From Chondrilla cf. caribensis (Eukaryota > Porifera > Demospongiae > Chondrillida > Chondrillidae): DNA of 64,000 bases. Below, piece by piece: positions 1 through 13,272 of the stretch (position 1 is the stretch's first letter; each line of letters starts with the position of its first letter). The stretch spans positions 498,501-562,500 of the forward strand of contig OZ026562.1 in assembly GCA_964020155.1 (NCBI GenBank). The letters run 5' to 3'. The position numbers were made by a program, and so were the translations under genes. Below the pieces are notes generated by a model. The model made no database searches. It had not been told where the DNA came from and saw only the letters and a list, made by a program, of their open reading frames with translations.

Positions 1-1160
1 CATGTCATGTATTTTCTGTCAATTTTATGGATTGGCACTTGTTTGGGAATGTAAACAAGTGTAAATTTCCTGTTTGTGCTGTGCTCTGTGTACAACAAGC
101 GGAAGACAACATTTGTACACACATCATATGCTTGGACAGTTACTAAGAAAGCAAAAATGTCACAACTGCTTGATAATACGTATCTACACTCCAACCAGTG
201 TTATCTCCTCTCTGTAGTCCTTGGTGTTAGGTTACAGGTCATGCCCCACACCACTCATTGAAGTCCACTCTTGACATATTGCCCTGAATAGAAAATCTGT
301 ATCTTGTCCTTTCACACTAGCTGATAACCGTTTCCTTTTGATTGGGAGCATGTGTTACGTTGGATTGATTGTCGTTTGTTTCTCCTTGTATGGACACAGC
401 TCATGTCAAGGACTACAGTGGAGAAAACCGTCACATTTTTCCCATGATGAATGGAAGCAGTCTGTGGTGCCGTATAAGGGAAACTAGCAAGTGAAGAGCT
501 TGGACCTCTGTCGAGAAGCCCTTGAGAAAGACTACAGCAAAATGGCAAAGTAGATCTTCATTTTCAAAACTGAACATAATAATATTATGCATGGACCTCG
601 CGTGTTTTATTTCAACAATAACAATTGTATTCATCGATTCTTATGAATATCATTAGTTTAAAGGGAAGATGGCGCCTTATGAACATGGTTGTGTATTTTG
701 AATACCTCCGTGTGGCGTCGTCGATGACTGCTGGCAATGGCTGAGTCGAAAGACTGTGATGTATCCAGCTGAAATATATTTTATAGTGGTTATTTTGATG
801 GAATTTATTTTCTTTATACATAGACTTATATACGACATGCATTTGGATGCTGAAGATATCGATTACGTATACATTATTGGTAGTAGAATGGAGTAATTCT
901 CCTATGGGAACACGAGATATAGGGTACTAGCTGGGTCTGGTGAGCCTTTATCGCTAGTGCCAGTGATACAGTACAACGACTAGGACCATCGTTTGTCATG
1001 CACAGTGTTTGCCTTTTATTTGCTCGTACAAACAAAACGACCGAAAGTTTATATACAGCCCAAATTATGGTTTCGCCCAAGAAGAGTTACATGTACGCGG
1101 TAATTCTTCAGACATACAGAACACGCTAATACTGAGTAGACGTAAAGTTCCTCCATTCAT
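1..1160. other. Upstream flank without recognisable gene
   Basis: I see no convincing coding exon, RNA gene or structured repeat here. Open frames are short, lack splice-supported continuation and resemble no family I recognise. The stretch is the 5' flank of the first EGF/DOMON gene. Confidence 0.5.
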
Positions 1161-1179
1161 ATGGGTGCGTGACCAGGTG

Positions 1180-1232
1180 CACGTGACTTAACGATATTCA
1201 TCTGCCCTTCAAAAGCAGCAAAAATTATAAAA
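1180..1232 (+). promoter_or_regulatory. Gene A promoter: E-box, shared 15-mer, TATA-like box
   Basis: A CACGTG palindrome lies at 1180-1185. Two bases later comes TTAACGATATTCATC (1188-1202), and TATAAAA lies at 1226-1232, about 48 bp before the start codon. The E-box plus 15-mer recurs upstream of the neighbouring paralogue (6405-6430), which supports a shared regulatory element. The TATA spacing implies a very short 5' leader; this is inferred, not observed. Confidence 0.5.
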
Positions 1233-1279
1233 GAACACACCCAGATCCGAGGAGCACATCTCCACGTGCAGATTGCAAG

Positions 1280-2370
1280 ATGAACGCTGCCTACCTCGTA
1301 CCCGTTGTAGCACTGATACTCGGCTTGAGCGAAGCTCATGTTCGACTAGACTTTCCACCTGCTCACGTACCGAACTACGATTTCCTGGACAACGCACGAA
1401 CAGAGGGGCCTTGTGGGACCAAAGGTATGCCTTTCTGCTGTCGTGTTTGCACACCTGATAGCCTATCTGATGAAACGTTTGCAACTCTGGTTTGTTTTCC
1501 AGCTAATGCTCTGAGCCCTGTAACCACGTTTATGTCGGGAGCAACCTTCGAACTCTCCTTCAGACTTGCCTATGCTCACAGAGTGAGTGCATCTGTCTAC
1601 CTGGTGCTAGTCAACGTTGAATGACTGCAGCTGGTCAAATTATTTGTGTTGATTTGTAGGGAGGAATCGGTGTTCGTCTTCTGCATACAAATGGTACCCT
1701 TTTGTACGTATTACAACCAGCGGACGGGAACGAAACCTATCTTGTTGGCGAAGACGACGGAACGTGAGTTTATTCGGCGGTTCTACAGTTAGAGCAGTTG
1801 ATTGCCTCCATAATTCAATAAAAATGATTTATTCGAGTGTCTATCCATACACACACGCTGACCGTAAAAACTAGTGGACCCTGGGACTCCATATATAGTA
1901 GACCGCTGTGTACATATATGGACATGACGAAGTTAATGAACTAACCGAAATATACTCACTAAAATCTTATTATACAGTAAGCAACACTTTAATTTAATGA
2001 ATTGGTGGTATTCACAATTGTATTCCAACAATTCCAACAATGGGTTGATTACTGTTTTTAGTTTAATCTAATCACTGATTGCCTGGTACCTACTGCATGC
2101 CACTATGGCAGGTATTCCACACACATCATTCCGGGTTGCTTCATTTTCAAGTTTTGACTTTTGAAAACATCAATTCTCCATGCAATTCAGGCTTCAAAGA
2201 ATCAACGTGACCCTCCCTGCCGATTTTGAGTGTGATCAATGCACTATCCAGCTGATCAGAAATGCCGCTGAGTGGTTTGTTGGCAATAATACCCCCTATC
2301 TCTTCTGGAGTTGTGCACAAGTCACCATAACTAAAAGTGAGAGACCTATACGGGTTCACTTCTGCAGTGG

Positions 2371-2438
<68 letters not shown>

Positions 2439-2732
2439 ACCTCTTTAAACCAAGTTTGAGATTAAGACAGATGGCTGGAGTATAAGCTGATCATACTTCT
2501 TGTTGTCCCTAACAGGTCCTGAGTCCTCTTGTCCAGATAACTGTGGACCAGGTACATGTTCCAATGGAATGTGTACATGCCCAAGGTTGTATACTGGCCA
2601 ATACTGCCAATTTATGAGTGAGTCCAAACTGTACGCATGCATGTATGTATGTATGTACATGTATGTATGTATGTATGTATGTATGTATGTATGTATGTGT
2701 GTATATGTGTGTGTATGTGAAGATGTGTGAAT

Positions 2733-2808
<76 letters not shown>

Positions 2809-5800
2809 ATGTTAATGTGTGTCTGCATGGCATTGCTCATGTGAGTGTGATACTTTAGTGACATTCAGCCAAGTCTGGATTAGTCGAACCCCAGAAAACC
2901 CCAGAGCAAATTCTTTCCCTGAATTTCCACCTACTAGATAACACAATGTTTCCTAAATATTTGAAGTAGGCAATCCTTGTTCAATTCTAATGCCCTGTCG
3001 GTGTTGAATTTTGGTTGGCATGTAGCCATGAGCTTATGTCTAATAAGGTGCACATATTTCCAACGTCTGGATATGTTGACAGGTACTTAGTGAGCGTGTT
3101 GTGATTTGGCAGTCTGTGATTGCTTATAGTGTATTTGGACAGAATGTTTGTAAACATCTAATATATATAATGGGATGGAAGTATTTTGAAAATTGATGCT
3201 ATCAATGCTTTGTTATCAGTCTTGAAAGGGCTATGTAGATACACAAACCACAATCCCTTGTGTCCTCCCTGTCTATTGCTAGATGAGTGTGAAGATGAAA
3301 CAGATTGCAATTCTAAGGGAATGTGTGTGGATATTCAATCCAGCAACGTTCCAACTAAACAGTGCTTCTGTCTACCTGGATACCACGGCCCAAAGTGCAG
3401 CATGTGTAAGTCAATATAGCATGCATGTACACACACACACGCACACACACACACACACACTCATCACTCATTTTTTCCTATTCACCTATACAGCCAGCAG
3501 GTACAATGAAGTAACTATAGATAAGAGTGTGTACACCATCAAGAGGGTGTTCAATCCAAGGCTTACCATGTATTCAAGAATCGATGTAAGTCCCAAACTA
3601 GCTGGCTTTATTGCGCATAATTCATATATTTCAAGTTCCTTTGTACATTGGTCTCTTAGGAAGATGAACTAGAGGTTGCTTTGGTTCTGAATGGTACAGG
3701 ATGGGTGGGAATCGGCTTCCGATCATCAGGTCAGTATGCAGACTATGTATATCACATGATATCCATGTGACCTTGATAGCCTCATTGTTACATAAGTCTT
3801 ATGTGATCTTAAATACTACATCATCACATGATATTCATGTGATTCCAATTGTTTTATCACTACAGATGCTGATAGTACATGCTACCGAAACTCCCCTGCA
3901 TTCTATCCCATAAGTGAGTTTTTATTGGATAAATCACATCAACACGATATAAAACTCCCTCCTTCCATTCCAATACAGATGCTAGCAATCCCTTCAGACA
4001 CTCAATTGTTAGTGGACCATTCCAGCCAGTTGGAGAGGGTGAAGGAGAAGGTGAAGGAGAGGGTGAGGGTGAAGGTGAAGGAGAAGGTGAAGGAGAGGGT
4101 GAAGGAGAAGGTGAAGGAGAAGGAGAGGGAGAGGGTGAAGGAGAAGGTGAAGGAGAGGGAGAGGGTGAAGGAGAAGGAGAAGGAGAAGGAGAAGGAGAAG
4201 GTGAAGGAGAAGGAGGTAAGTACATATAGTTTTAGTTTGGGATAAAACTTCCTATGTTGAAATTACATTGAACTTACTGGTATTATGTTGTGCTATTTCT
4301 CCATTTCAGCTGGTGGTAGGCTCCATGCTATGGACTGCACTGATATCGTCATTGTTGGTGCTCGGGGTAGAACCCACAGAATCAGAGACTACTACACCAG
4401 AGACCGCTCATCTCCTCAAGAGGACACCGTCTATGGCGGGGAGTACAGTCTCACTGATGCCATTGCTAGCGAGAGAGATGGGGTCACCATGGCTATCTTC
4501 AGAAGAAAACTCGTCTCTAGTGAGTGTGAGAAGAAATGTAGACGTGATTCTTGACATACTACACTGTGAAGTTTGCCATGTAATCACAATTATTCCCTTC
4601 AATTTCAGCTGATGGGTATCAAGACTACAACATTGTGAATGACGCAATGCACGTTATCTGGGCCATTGGGCAGACCCCAGGGTCCTCCTTTCATTCACCT
4701 GCCTCCAGCATTGAGGCAAATGAAGCCTCCAACACTGACTTCTACCAGCCAGACGACATCAAGTACCATGGTTCAGCCAATAGGGGAGCGTCTCAGATCA
4801 ACTTCTTCAGTGAGTAATATGGTCTAGCTTGGAACTTACAATTTATTAGTTCGGTCTATAGTTATTTGAACGTGCTTTTTCTACTGTACTAAACCAGTTG
4901 CTTTCTGTTGACATCACCATGAGAACTCCCCCTTCTTACAGCTCCTGATCCTGTCAGTGATGATGTCTGTAGAGGTGTCTTTCTGGCTCCTGAGTGCAGG
5001 GGGGTGTACTCCGATGGTTGTCCCTACCGTGCCGAGTGGGTGGTGTCCGGTGGGAATGTGAGGTTCCGTATCATGGCAACCACAGGTGGAACTGCGTGGA
5101 CCGGTATTGGATTCTCAGCCGACACAATGATGGTTTGTCTGTCCTGTTATGCCTCCATTTCAATATCCTTTATGGTGTGAGCATTTCGTTCCTGTAGGCT
5201 GATTCTGATATCGTTGTTGGTGCTGCAGATGGAACCAATTCTTTCATCACTGATCGGTTAGTTGAGTGATTGTGTAAGTCACAGTTGTCCAGACAAGTTC
5301 ACATGTGACCACTCAGTTATCCCTCTAAAGTGTCTATATTCACTCTGGTATAATTCTTCTAAAATTTGTAAATTTCAATGTTACAATTATTAATCCATTT
5401 GCTTGTGTTTCTCCTCATCTCCAGGTATGCGACCGGTCAATCCGAACCTCCCATTGATTCCAGCCAGGATATATCCGACACGTCCATCTCCACTGTTAAC
5501 GGGGTGACAATCATGATGTTCACCCGTACCATCCTCGCCACCGAGGCTAATGACATTGGGCTGGATCAGGATCGCTACTTTCTCTACCCCACAGCTGGAG
5601 GTCCTGTGGATATCTCAGCAAGGCGGATATCCTACCACACAAGGACGCCTATAGTCTCTGGCAGTCGTGTGGCTCTCCCCAGACCTGGCCAGTGTTCAGG
5701 TTAGCACTACAATCATGTCTTTGGGCTGTGTGTAGGGGGGAGAAGAGGTTTTATATGATTTCTGAAATTTTGAAGAACAGTTCACATCTTGTGGGTTGTC

Positions 5801-6203
5801 TACAGTAGAACCAGACACAGTGTAACACTCATGATATCTTTCAAGTGTACAGTAACTGTTGTTGGAGGAGGGGGGGTTATACCAAAGTGATTTCATTTGC
5901 CTTCCTACAATTACCATTTGTAATGTGTATGGTTGTATAACATCCCTAAAGCATCCTTGAAAAGGTCTCCTTGTCAGCTCATTCCCAGTCAATTGATCTT
6001 TACCTCCTCTCTATATGCAATATATTGCTATTGTATAGGCCATTCGTGGGTGTGTCGTCTATATGCACTACGTGTTTTCACTCATGTACCAATTCCTTGC
6101 AGGTCAACTGACATTTGAAAGTATTCAAGGTTCTGGGGCACAAGTTATTTTCCCATCTCTCCTGGTATTGGCTGGCTCAATACTGGCTTTACTTTTTATC
6201 TAA
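1280..6203 (+). CDS. LPMO-like/EGF/DOMON ectoprotein A, GPI-anchored (16 exons)
   Basis: Exons: 1280-1424, 1503-1582, 1660-1763, 2191-2336, 2516-2617, 3283-3405, 3494-3585, 3660-3729, 3866-3913, 3979-4215, 4310-4519, 4609-4809, 4942-5132, 5198-5256, 5425-5699, 6103-6203; they sum to 727 codons plus stop. The signal peptide ends ...GLSEA, so the mature chain would begin with His (HVRLDFPPA). The first ~155 residues have FLDN, GPCG, AYAHRGG and FWSC motifs, resembling copper-binding BIM1/X325-type (LPMO-like) domains. Next come two EGF-like modules (2516-2617, 3283-3405), a DOMON split by a Gly-Glu repeat (3494-4809), and a second DOMON (4942-5699). The last exon encodes a small-residue site (SGA) and a hydrophobic end with no cytoplasmic tail, as in GPI signals. 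Many junctions are phase 1, typical of shuffled extracellular modules. The enzyme role is inference; substrate unknown. Confidence 0.82.
4036..4214 (+). repeat. Gly-Glu hexamer repeat in gene A, exon 10
   Basis: This is an in-frame run of GGN-GAR hexamers (GGTGAA, GGAGAA, GGAGAG) encoding about 30 Gly-Glu dipeptides. Exon 10 begins with ordinary sequence (residues NASNPFRHS...) and then enters the repeat. It falls between the WVGIGF strand and the [11 protein letters not shown] strand of the first DOMON, so it is probably a long acidic surface loop. The purine-rich strand is the coding strand. Confidence 0.85.
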
Positions 6204-6319
6204 CCAAGTAACTACTCACTCTCTTGTACCATCACCTACAAGTATTATAATATATTCGCGTATTCTTTATATAAGTTCTTATCATACACAACTTTGTAGA
6301 TATGTTTCATGTACATTCT

Positions 6320-6325
6320 AATAAA
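6320..6325 (+). terminator. Poly(A) signal of gene A
   Basis: A canonical AATAAA lies 117 bp after the stop codon of gene A and before the promoter of gene B. It supports a separate transcript for each paralogue. Confidence 0.55.
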
Positions 6326-6404
6326 TATTATACAACTGTGAACTGTCTATAATCTTATTGGTTTGCATTCATTCGACACGACCCGCCGTTTATTGGCCCG
6401 AGAT

Positions 6405-6430
6405 CACGTGGCAGTTTAACGATATTCATC
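6405..6430 (+). promoter_or_regulatory. Gene B promoter: E-box plus shared 15-mer
   Basis: CACGTG (6405-6410) is followed five bases later by TTAACGATATTCATC (6416-6430), identical to the 15-mer upstream of gene A. Spacing to the start codon is about 103 bp, against 77 bp in gene A. No clear TATA box is visible. Confidence 0.45.
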
Positions 6431-6533
6431 GTCAATCAGCTTCTGCTACGCACACCCGCAGCAATGCTTGATAATTGCTGGAAGGACTCCAGCCTGTCAT
6501 AACATCGTCGTCAGCGACTCAAGTCCCGAGATC

Positions 6534-7297
6534 ATGAAGAAAGTGATCTTCATTTGTTCATTGTTATACTTACTGTCGCTGCCCCTTTCCAAGGGACACG
6601 TGAGTCTAGTGTTCCCGCCAGCTCGGCACCCCGCGTACGATTTCCTGGACAATGTTAGAACACAAGGTCCATGTGGAGTACCAAGTGAGTCCTAACCTCG
6701 ATGGACCTTCTGTCGTTTCGATATCTGGTGTATTTGAAGCTCGCGCTCGGAGACGTGTTGTGCAGTGAAAGTATAGATTGACGCGGAACTTAGCTAATTG
6801 AAATTGGGTCGACATTATCGGTGTTGTCTCTGGTGCGTGTGACCCGATTTTATCCCTTCTCTCCAACGTGTGCAGAGAGCAATGCCGGCCCGATGACCAC
6901 CTTGAAGGCTGGATCCTCGTTCGACATCCGCATCCATCTTGCCTACCCTCACAGAGTGAGTTCCCATGACAACCCCTTTCAACCTGCTCTTCAACTTCAA
7001 TCATCCAGTGACATTTGACCTGTCTTGTAGTCTGTGTTAGGTGTTGTAGCAAGCCACACATGGTGTGTTCTCCTTGCTGTAGGGAGGATTTAGTTTGCGT
7101 CTCTTGGACAAGAATGGGACTGTACTCCATTACCTTTTACCTCGCAACTCAACCGAACTAGTTCAAGACAATGATGGCACGTGAGTAGAGTAGTAGTGAC
7201 AGTAGTAGTGTCAAAGTGCGTGTGAAGAAAGACATTTCTGAGTGTGTGTACAAGCAACTGAGTCATCCTACTCCAGTCACCACCACACTTGTGTAAG

Positions 7298-7342
<45 letters not shown>

Positions 7343-9923
7343 CACAGCACACACACAATCATTTTTAGAATGTACATTTCACCGGTTTCTCCATGCAGTA
7401 CCCAGAGTGCTCGTATCACTTTACCTGAAGACTTTGAGTGCGAGGAATGTGTTCTCCAGCTGCTCAGACATGCAGCTGAGTGGTTTGTCAGCGCCAGAAC
7501 ACCATACCTCTTCTGGAGCTGTGCTGATGTTACTATCACAGCAGGTGTGTGCCTTCACTTTTGTTCACATACAGTTAAATCACTGTCCAGCCAATCAATG
7601 CCCCCTTCAATTCTTAACCTCCAGTGCAGTAGAGTGTATTAGTTGAAGCAGTATGTGTGGTTTCATGATGTAGGGACAGCACTAGTAGTGTGTACAGCAC
7701 TATAATCTTGGTCAACCCATCTCCAATGGTATGTGACTGTGTATGCTTGCTAGGTTACCTCAGGGTGACCTGGGTGATGTCAGCCTTGGACCAGCTTCCA
7801 CTTCAGTTTGTACAGTTTCCTGTTGTTTGACTGGTCTTCTGGTTGTATTGTGGTGTGGGATAGTGAGTACTGACCTCATCCAGGCATGGTGGAATTTCCT
7901 TTTCTAGTTGTCACTCTAGGTGATAATGCTTTGATTTCAACTTTTATGGTAAATTTCTTGTCACCTTTGGGAAACTTCAAGAACTCTTACAATTTACACC
8001 AAATATGCTATGTAGACTGTGTGTGTGTGTTTGGTGATTTTTTGAGCAGTGTTTTGGATGTCTTCCAACTTCCTTACAAAAAGCTTGTAGTTACCATGCA
8101 GACTGACTGCCTCCCACCCACACTGTCTGTGTGTTGTTTTGTGTTTGTACAATGAATTGTGATTGTACAACAGTTACTGTACACATGCTATGAACTGTGT
8201 GCTTGTACAGTGTATGTATATACGTACAGAATAACAATGTATGTTTGTACAATATCATGAGCAGTGAAGTGTGTATAAATTTCCAATATATTCAGATATA
8301 AATTAGAAGTACAGTAGAAATTCATTGACACATACTATAAGGGACCCACGAAATCAATTTGCACCATCAGATGTACTCATTGGAATCTGCTTATTGTATG
8401 TACATTACTACAGTAAACCAAATAATTTTTACCCAAACTGGTTTGTATCAGGCAACTATTTATCTTAAAGGTCCTTGTTATAACACGTTTCTACTGTTTT
8501 ATGTGCACGTACATACTGTGATGTAGGGACTCATAAAGTGCATGTACTGTGATGTAGGGACTCATAAAGTACATGTACTGTGATGTAGGGGCCCATAAAG
8601 TGTATGTACTGTGATGTAGGGGCCCATAAAGTGCATGTACTGTGATGTAGGGACTCATAAAGTGTATGTACTGTGATGTAGGGACTCATAAAGTGCATGT
8701 ACTGTGATGTAGGGACTCATAAAGTGCATGTACTGTGATGTAGGGGGCCATAAAGTCCATTTTCTCTGTACACACTGTCTATACTGGGATCCCATACTTG
8801 GATCACCATGAAGCCACATGAAGGAGTGAAGCCAGATAGAGCTGGGAACCCCTACAAGTGAACCTCATGACAAAACTGAAGCTGCCCAAGGATGTGGAGA
8901 TTAGAGATAAACACTATCAATTGATAGTCACCACAATCTGGTGTGCAGTCCACACAATACAAGTGTACTTTCATTTAAATACACCCTCCATGTTCACTCA
9001 ACATGAGTATTGTTTGGTTAGCAGTTGCCTAGTTCATGGACACCTACGTAGTTACTAGCTCCAGGACACCCATTACTATACCCTACCATGGCTAAACACT
9101 ATCCAGTTGTAATATGTCTGGTGAGCCCAGAAATTTGTACATTCCACTAATATGGCAATCGTACAAATAAGACTTTCTAACTGGAAATAAAATGGAGTAA
9201 TAGTGTCTGGCTATGCAAGACCAGTTAACATGCTCATCCGCACCAATGTGGTCCACCCCAGTTATCAATTTCTTGATGTATCGTTCTTTAGTGGATGGAG
9301 ATTTCTGCGGTGCAACGACTTGCTCTGGTCATGGAAGATGCATAGACAACAAGTGCGTGTGCGATTCCCTGCACTATGGATCATACTGCCAGTTCTATGG
9401 TGAGCACACAGTACATGGTAGGGTGCAGCGTCCAAGCCCCCTGAACACAAGCCCTTCACATGCAAATGTTTGGCTGACACAATAGATCCGTTGGCTCCCA
9501 ACTCCTAACATGTGTAGGGTGTTGTGCGTGATGTGGTGAGATGATACTCAGTGAGCATGGAGGTGTGATATGTATTGTAGAGGCTCATTCATCATTAATA
9601 GTCCATGTCTCTTATGCGTTTTACTCAAAATATTCCCTTTGAACATGAAAGCAATAATGGCTCCCTCTGATGTGTGCTAGTGGCCTCGCTGTGCACTGCA
9701 CCCTCTGTAGTGCAGTATGACACTGGAGTTTGTATGAGTGCAGTAGACATTTGGTCCCACATGTCAACCTGATTATGCTCATACTCTGCTACTAGATGAA
9801 TGCGAGGAAGAGATGGATTGTAACAGCAAAGGAATGTGCATTGACACACACTCCACCAACATGCCCCGGAGGCAGTGCTTCTGTTTCCCTGGTTACCACG
9901 GACCACGATGCCAGTTTAGTAAG

Positions 9924-10008
<85 letters not shown>

Positions 10009-11677
10009 CTGGGTATACTCGTGTATATTGTACTTATAAGTATACTAGTGTGTATACAGTCTATGTGCTGATGTGTATGTACTTGTGTGTGTATTTGTGG
10101 TATGAATAAGGGGGCATGTGTGTATCTATGTGTGTATGTATACTTGCGTGCACAAACGTATGTCTGTATATGTATGTATGTATATACTCATGTACGTACG
10201 TACATACTCATGCATGTACATGTGTGGTATGTATGGATAGATGCACATGTACATATGGGCTGTTCACATGTGCCAGTAGGTAAGCATGTACACAGGCATA
10301 CCTTCATAGGAGCTTCACACCAGGTCCACACCAGTGGTCCCAGCTTTGTGGTAATTCACTCAACACTTGCCTGTTCGGGTGCCTCGTGGAGTACAGATAT
10401 GTGATGTCAGGGTTTCCAGTGACGTAGTCAGTCATGAACAGGGGGTGTTTGTTTTCATTGGAACGTGCCAGCCCATTGGTTGGCACCACTGTGTGATTCC
10501 CTATTACAGACAACACAAGTACTGGAAACCCAATCTGTGAAGTCACCAATGCGTGACATCCACTCCACACCCAAGGTGGTCCCGGGTACCAGCACATTCT
10601 TATGATAATTGCTAGTGTCACTGAGTACATTAATTGCGTTAGGTGTCTCCCTGTCATGTGCTCATTTGCTGAATTCTTACTAGTGGGTCTGTGGCTAATG
10701 ACAACCAATGTGTCTCATTGTGCTTGTGGTTGACTTATCTGTTTGTAGTAATTACATTCATTGCTATCTGTGAATTGCATATAATAATATACACTTATAA
10801 TGTAGAATCCTCCCTGAGTGTTGCTGTCATTGATGAGAAAGTGTATTCGATTAAACGAAATATGAACGACCGGTTGAAAATGTATGCTCGGATTGTCGAG
10901 GTGGGTTGGAGTATTTGTAATGCGAAGCAGTATTCCTGCATCAACTACACGTGTGTACAGTCCATATCATGTGTGTTGTTAGTCCGCACACAATACAGTG
11001 CAGTATTCCTGCATCAACTACACGTGTGTACAGTCCATATCATGTGTGTTGTTAGTCCGCACACAATACAGTGGACTCCACTCGATTAAAACTTGCTGAG
11101 ATGGCATTTCTCAACAAGTCTTAGGAGCATGGTTGTCCCAACGTTCTCTTGCTCAGAGTATTGCTGATTTCTGACGAGTAGAATTTCTGATAAATAGAAT
11201 CAATTTCAGTGTCTCCAGAGGTTTGACCTGTCTGCATTCTGCTGTGCTTCCTAGGTTGGTGGCAGGGCATCTTTGTGACGTCAGTCCTAGCTATGTCCTA
11301 CACACATTCGTACTCCATCGTTAAACTTCCATCGCTTTATCTGCTAAACCTTTTGATCCACAATTTCCGCTACCAATAATATATTGTCCAAGTACTAATT
11401 AAATGTCCAGTTAATCCATCAAACTGATTAATCCACCATATTTTTCAAGAATGGTCATAACTGATCATTTTGAACATTGATCACATCATGTTTGGTGGTG
11501 GTCCTTTTTCTTCATGAAGGGAGGAGATGAACTGGAGGTTGCTGTAGAGCTGAATGGGACAGGTTGGATAGGGATTGGGTGGAAGCCACAAGAAGGTTGG
11601 TGCCATACAGGTTCTGTGAGACAGTGTAGCAGTCCTGGTAGCACATGCTATCATACATCATGTGGCTGTACTTGATT

Positions 11678-11757
<80 letters not shown>

Positions 11758-13067
11758 TGGCATGGTTGTCTTCACGGGAGATCACCACTTCTGTTCCTTG
11801 CTAGATGAGTTGTCTGGTTGTAGAGCAAGATCACCTGGATTCCTTGCATTGAGTAGGTTGCTTTTGAGCTCTTTTGATTGGTTTGTTGTAATGTGTGTGT
11901 ATTTTGAATACAGAACGTGGTCATCAGTATCGGCCAATAGTCACAATGGATGATGGAGAGGGCGAGGGTGAAGGAGAAGGAGAGGGTGAAGGAGAAGGAG
12001 AAGGAGAGGGTGAAGGTGAAGGAGAGGGAGAAGGAGAAGGAGAGGGTGAAGGAGAAGGTGAAGGAGAAGGAGAGGGTGAAGGTGAAGGAGAGGGAGAAGG
12101 AGAAGGAGAGGGTGAAGGAGAAGGAGAAGGAGAAGGAGAAGGAGAGGGAGAAGGAGAAGGAGAAGGAGAGGGTGAAGGAGAAGGAGAAGGGGAGGGTGAA
12201 GGAGAAGGTGAAGGTGAAGGAGAAGGAGAGGGAGAAGGAGAAGGAGAAGGAGAGGGTGAAGGAGAAGGAGAAGGGGAGGGAGAGGGTGAAGGAGAAGGAG
12301 AGGGTGAAGGAGAGGGAGAAGGTGAAGGAGAAGGAGAGGGAGAAGGAGAGGGTGAAGGTGAAGGAGAAGGTGAAGGAGAAGGTGAAGGAGAAGGAGAAGG
12401 AGAAGGAGAAGGAGAAGGAGAAGGAGAGGGAGGTAAGAATATAATGTCTTCTAATGTGCTGTCACTGACTCTATTATGTTGTGCTATTTCTCCATTTCAG
12501 CTGGTGGTAGGCTCCATGCTATGGACTGCACTGATATCGTCATTGTTGGTGCTCGGGGTAGAACCCACAGAATCAGAGACTACTACACCAGAGACCGCTC
12601 ATCTCCTCAGGAGGACGCCGTCTATGGCGGGGAGTATAGTCTCACTGGAGCTGTGGCAAGTGAAAGTGATGGTGTCACCAGAGCTATCTTCAGACGGAAG
12701 CTCTCATCACGTACGGTGCACCCACAACTGCACAAAGCTGAGTATCACATCACCTTGTAGTGTCACTCTCTCATTCAGGTGGCCCTGGAGACCATGCCAT
12801 CAAAGACAAGGTCATGACAGTGATTTGGGCCTTAGGTCAGCTCCCTGGTGACTACTTCCACTCTCCTCGGTCCAGTCTGGAGGCAGGAGAGGCATCCAAC
12901 ACCAACTTCTACCAACCTGACGAGATCAAGTATCATGGAGGACGGAATAGAGGACAAGCTAGCATCAACTTCTTCTGTGAGTGAATGGAAGCTTGTGTCA
13001 ATGGTTTCATAGCGATTACTGGTTGACTGTCTTTTTTGTACGCAGCTCAAGATCAGCCAACCAACTC

Positions 13068-13110
<43 letters not shown>

Positions 13111-13125
13111 TGTGTCTGTGTCTGT

Positions 13126-13166
<41 letters not shown>

Positions 13167-13223
13167 TGTGTCTGTGTCTGTGTGTATGTGTGTGTGTGTG
13201 TGTGTGTGTGTTTGTGTGTCTGT

Positions 13224-13272
<49 letters not shown>

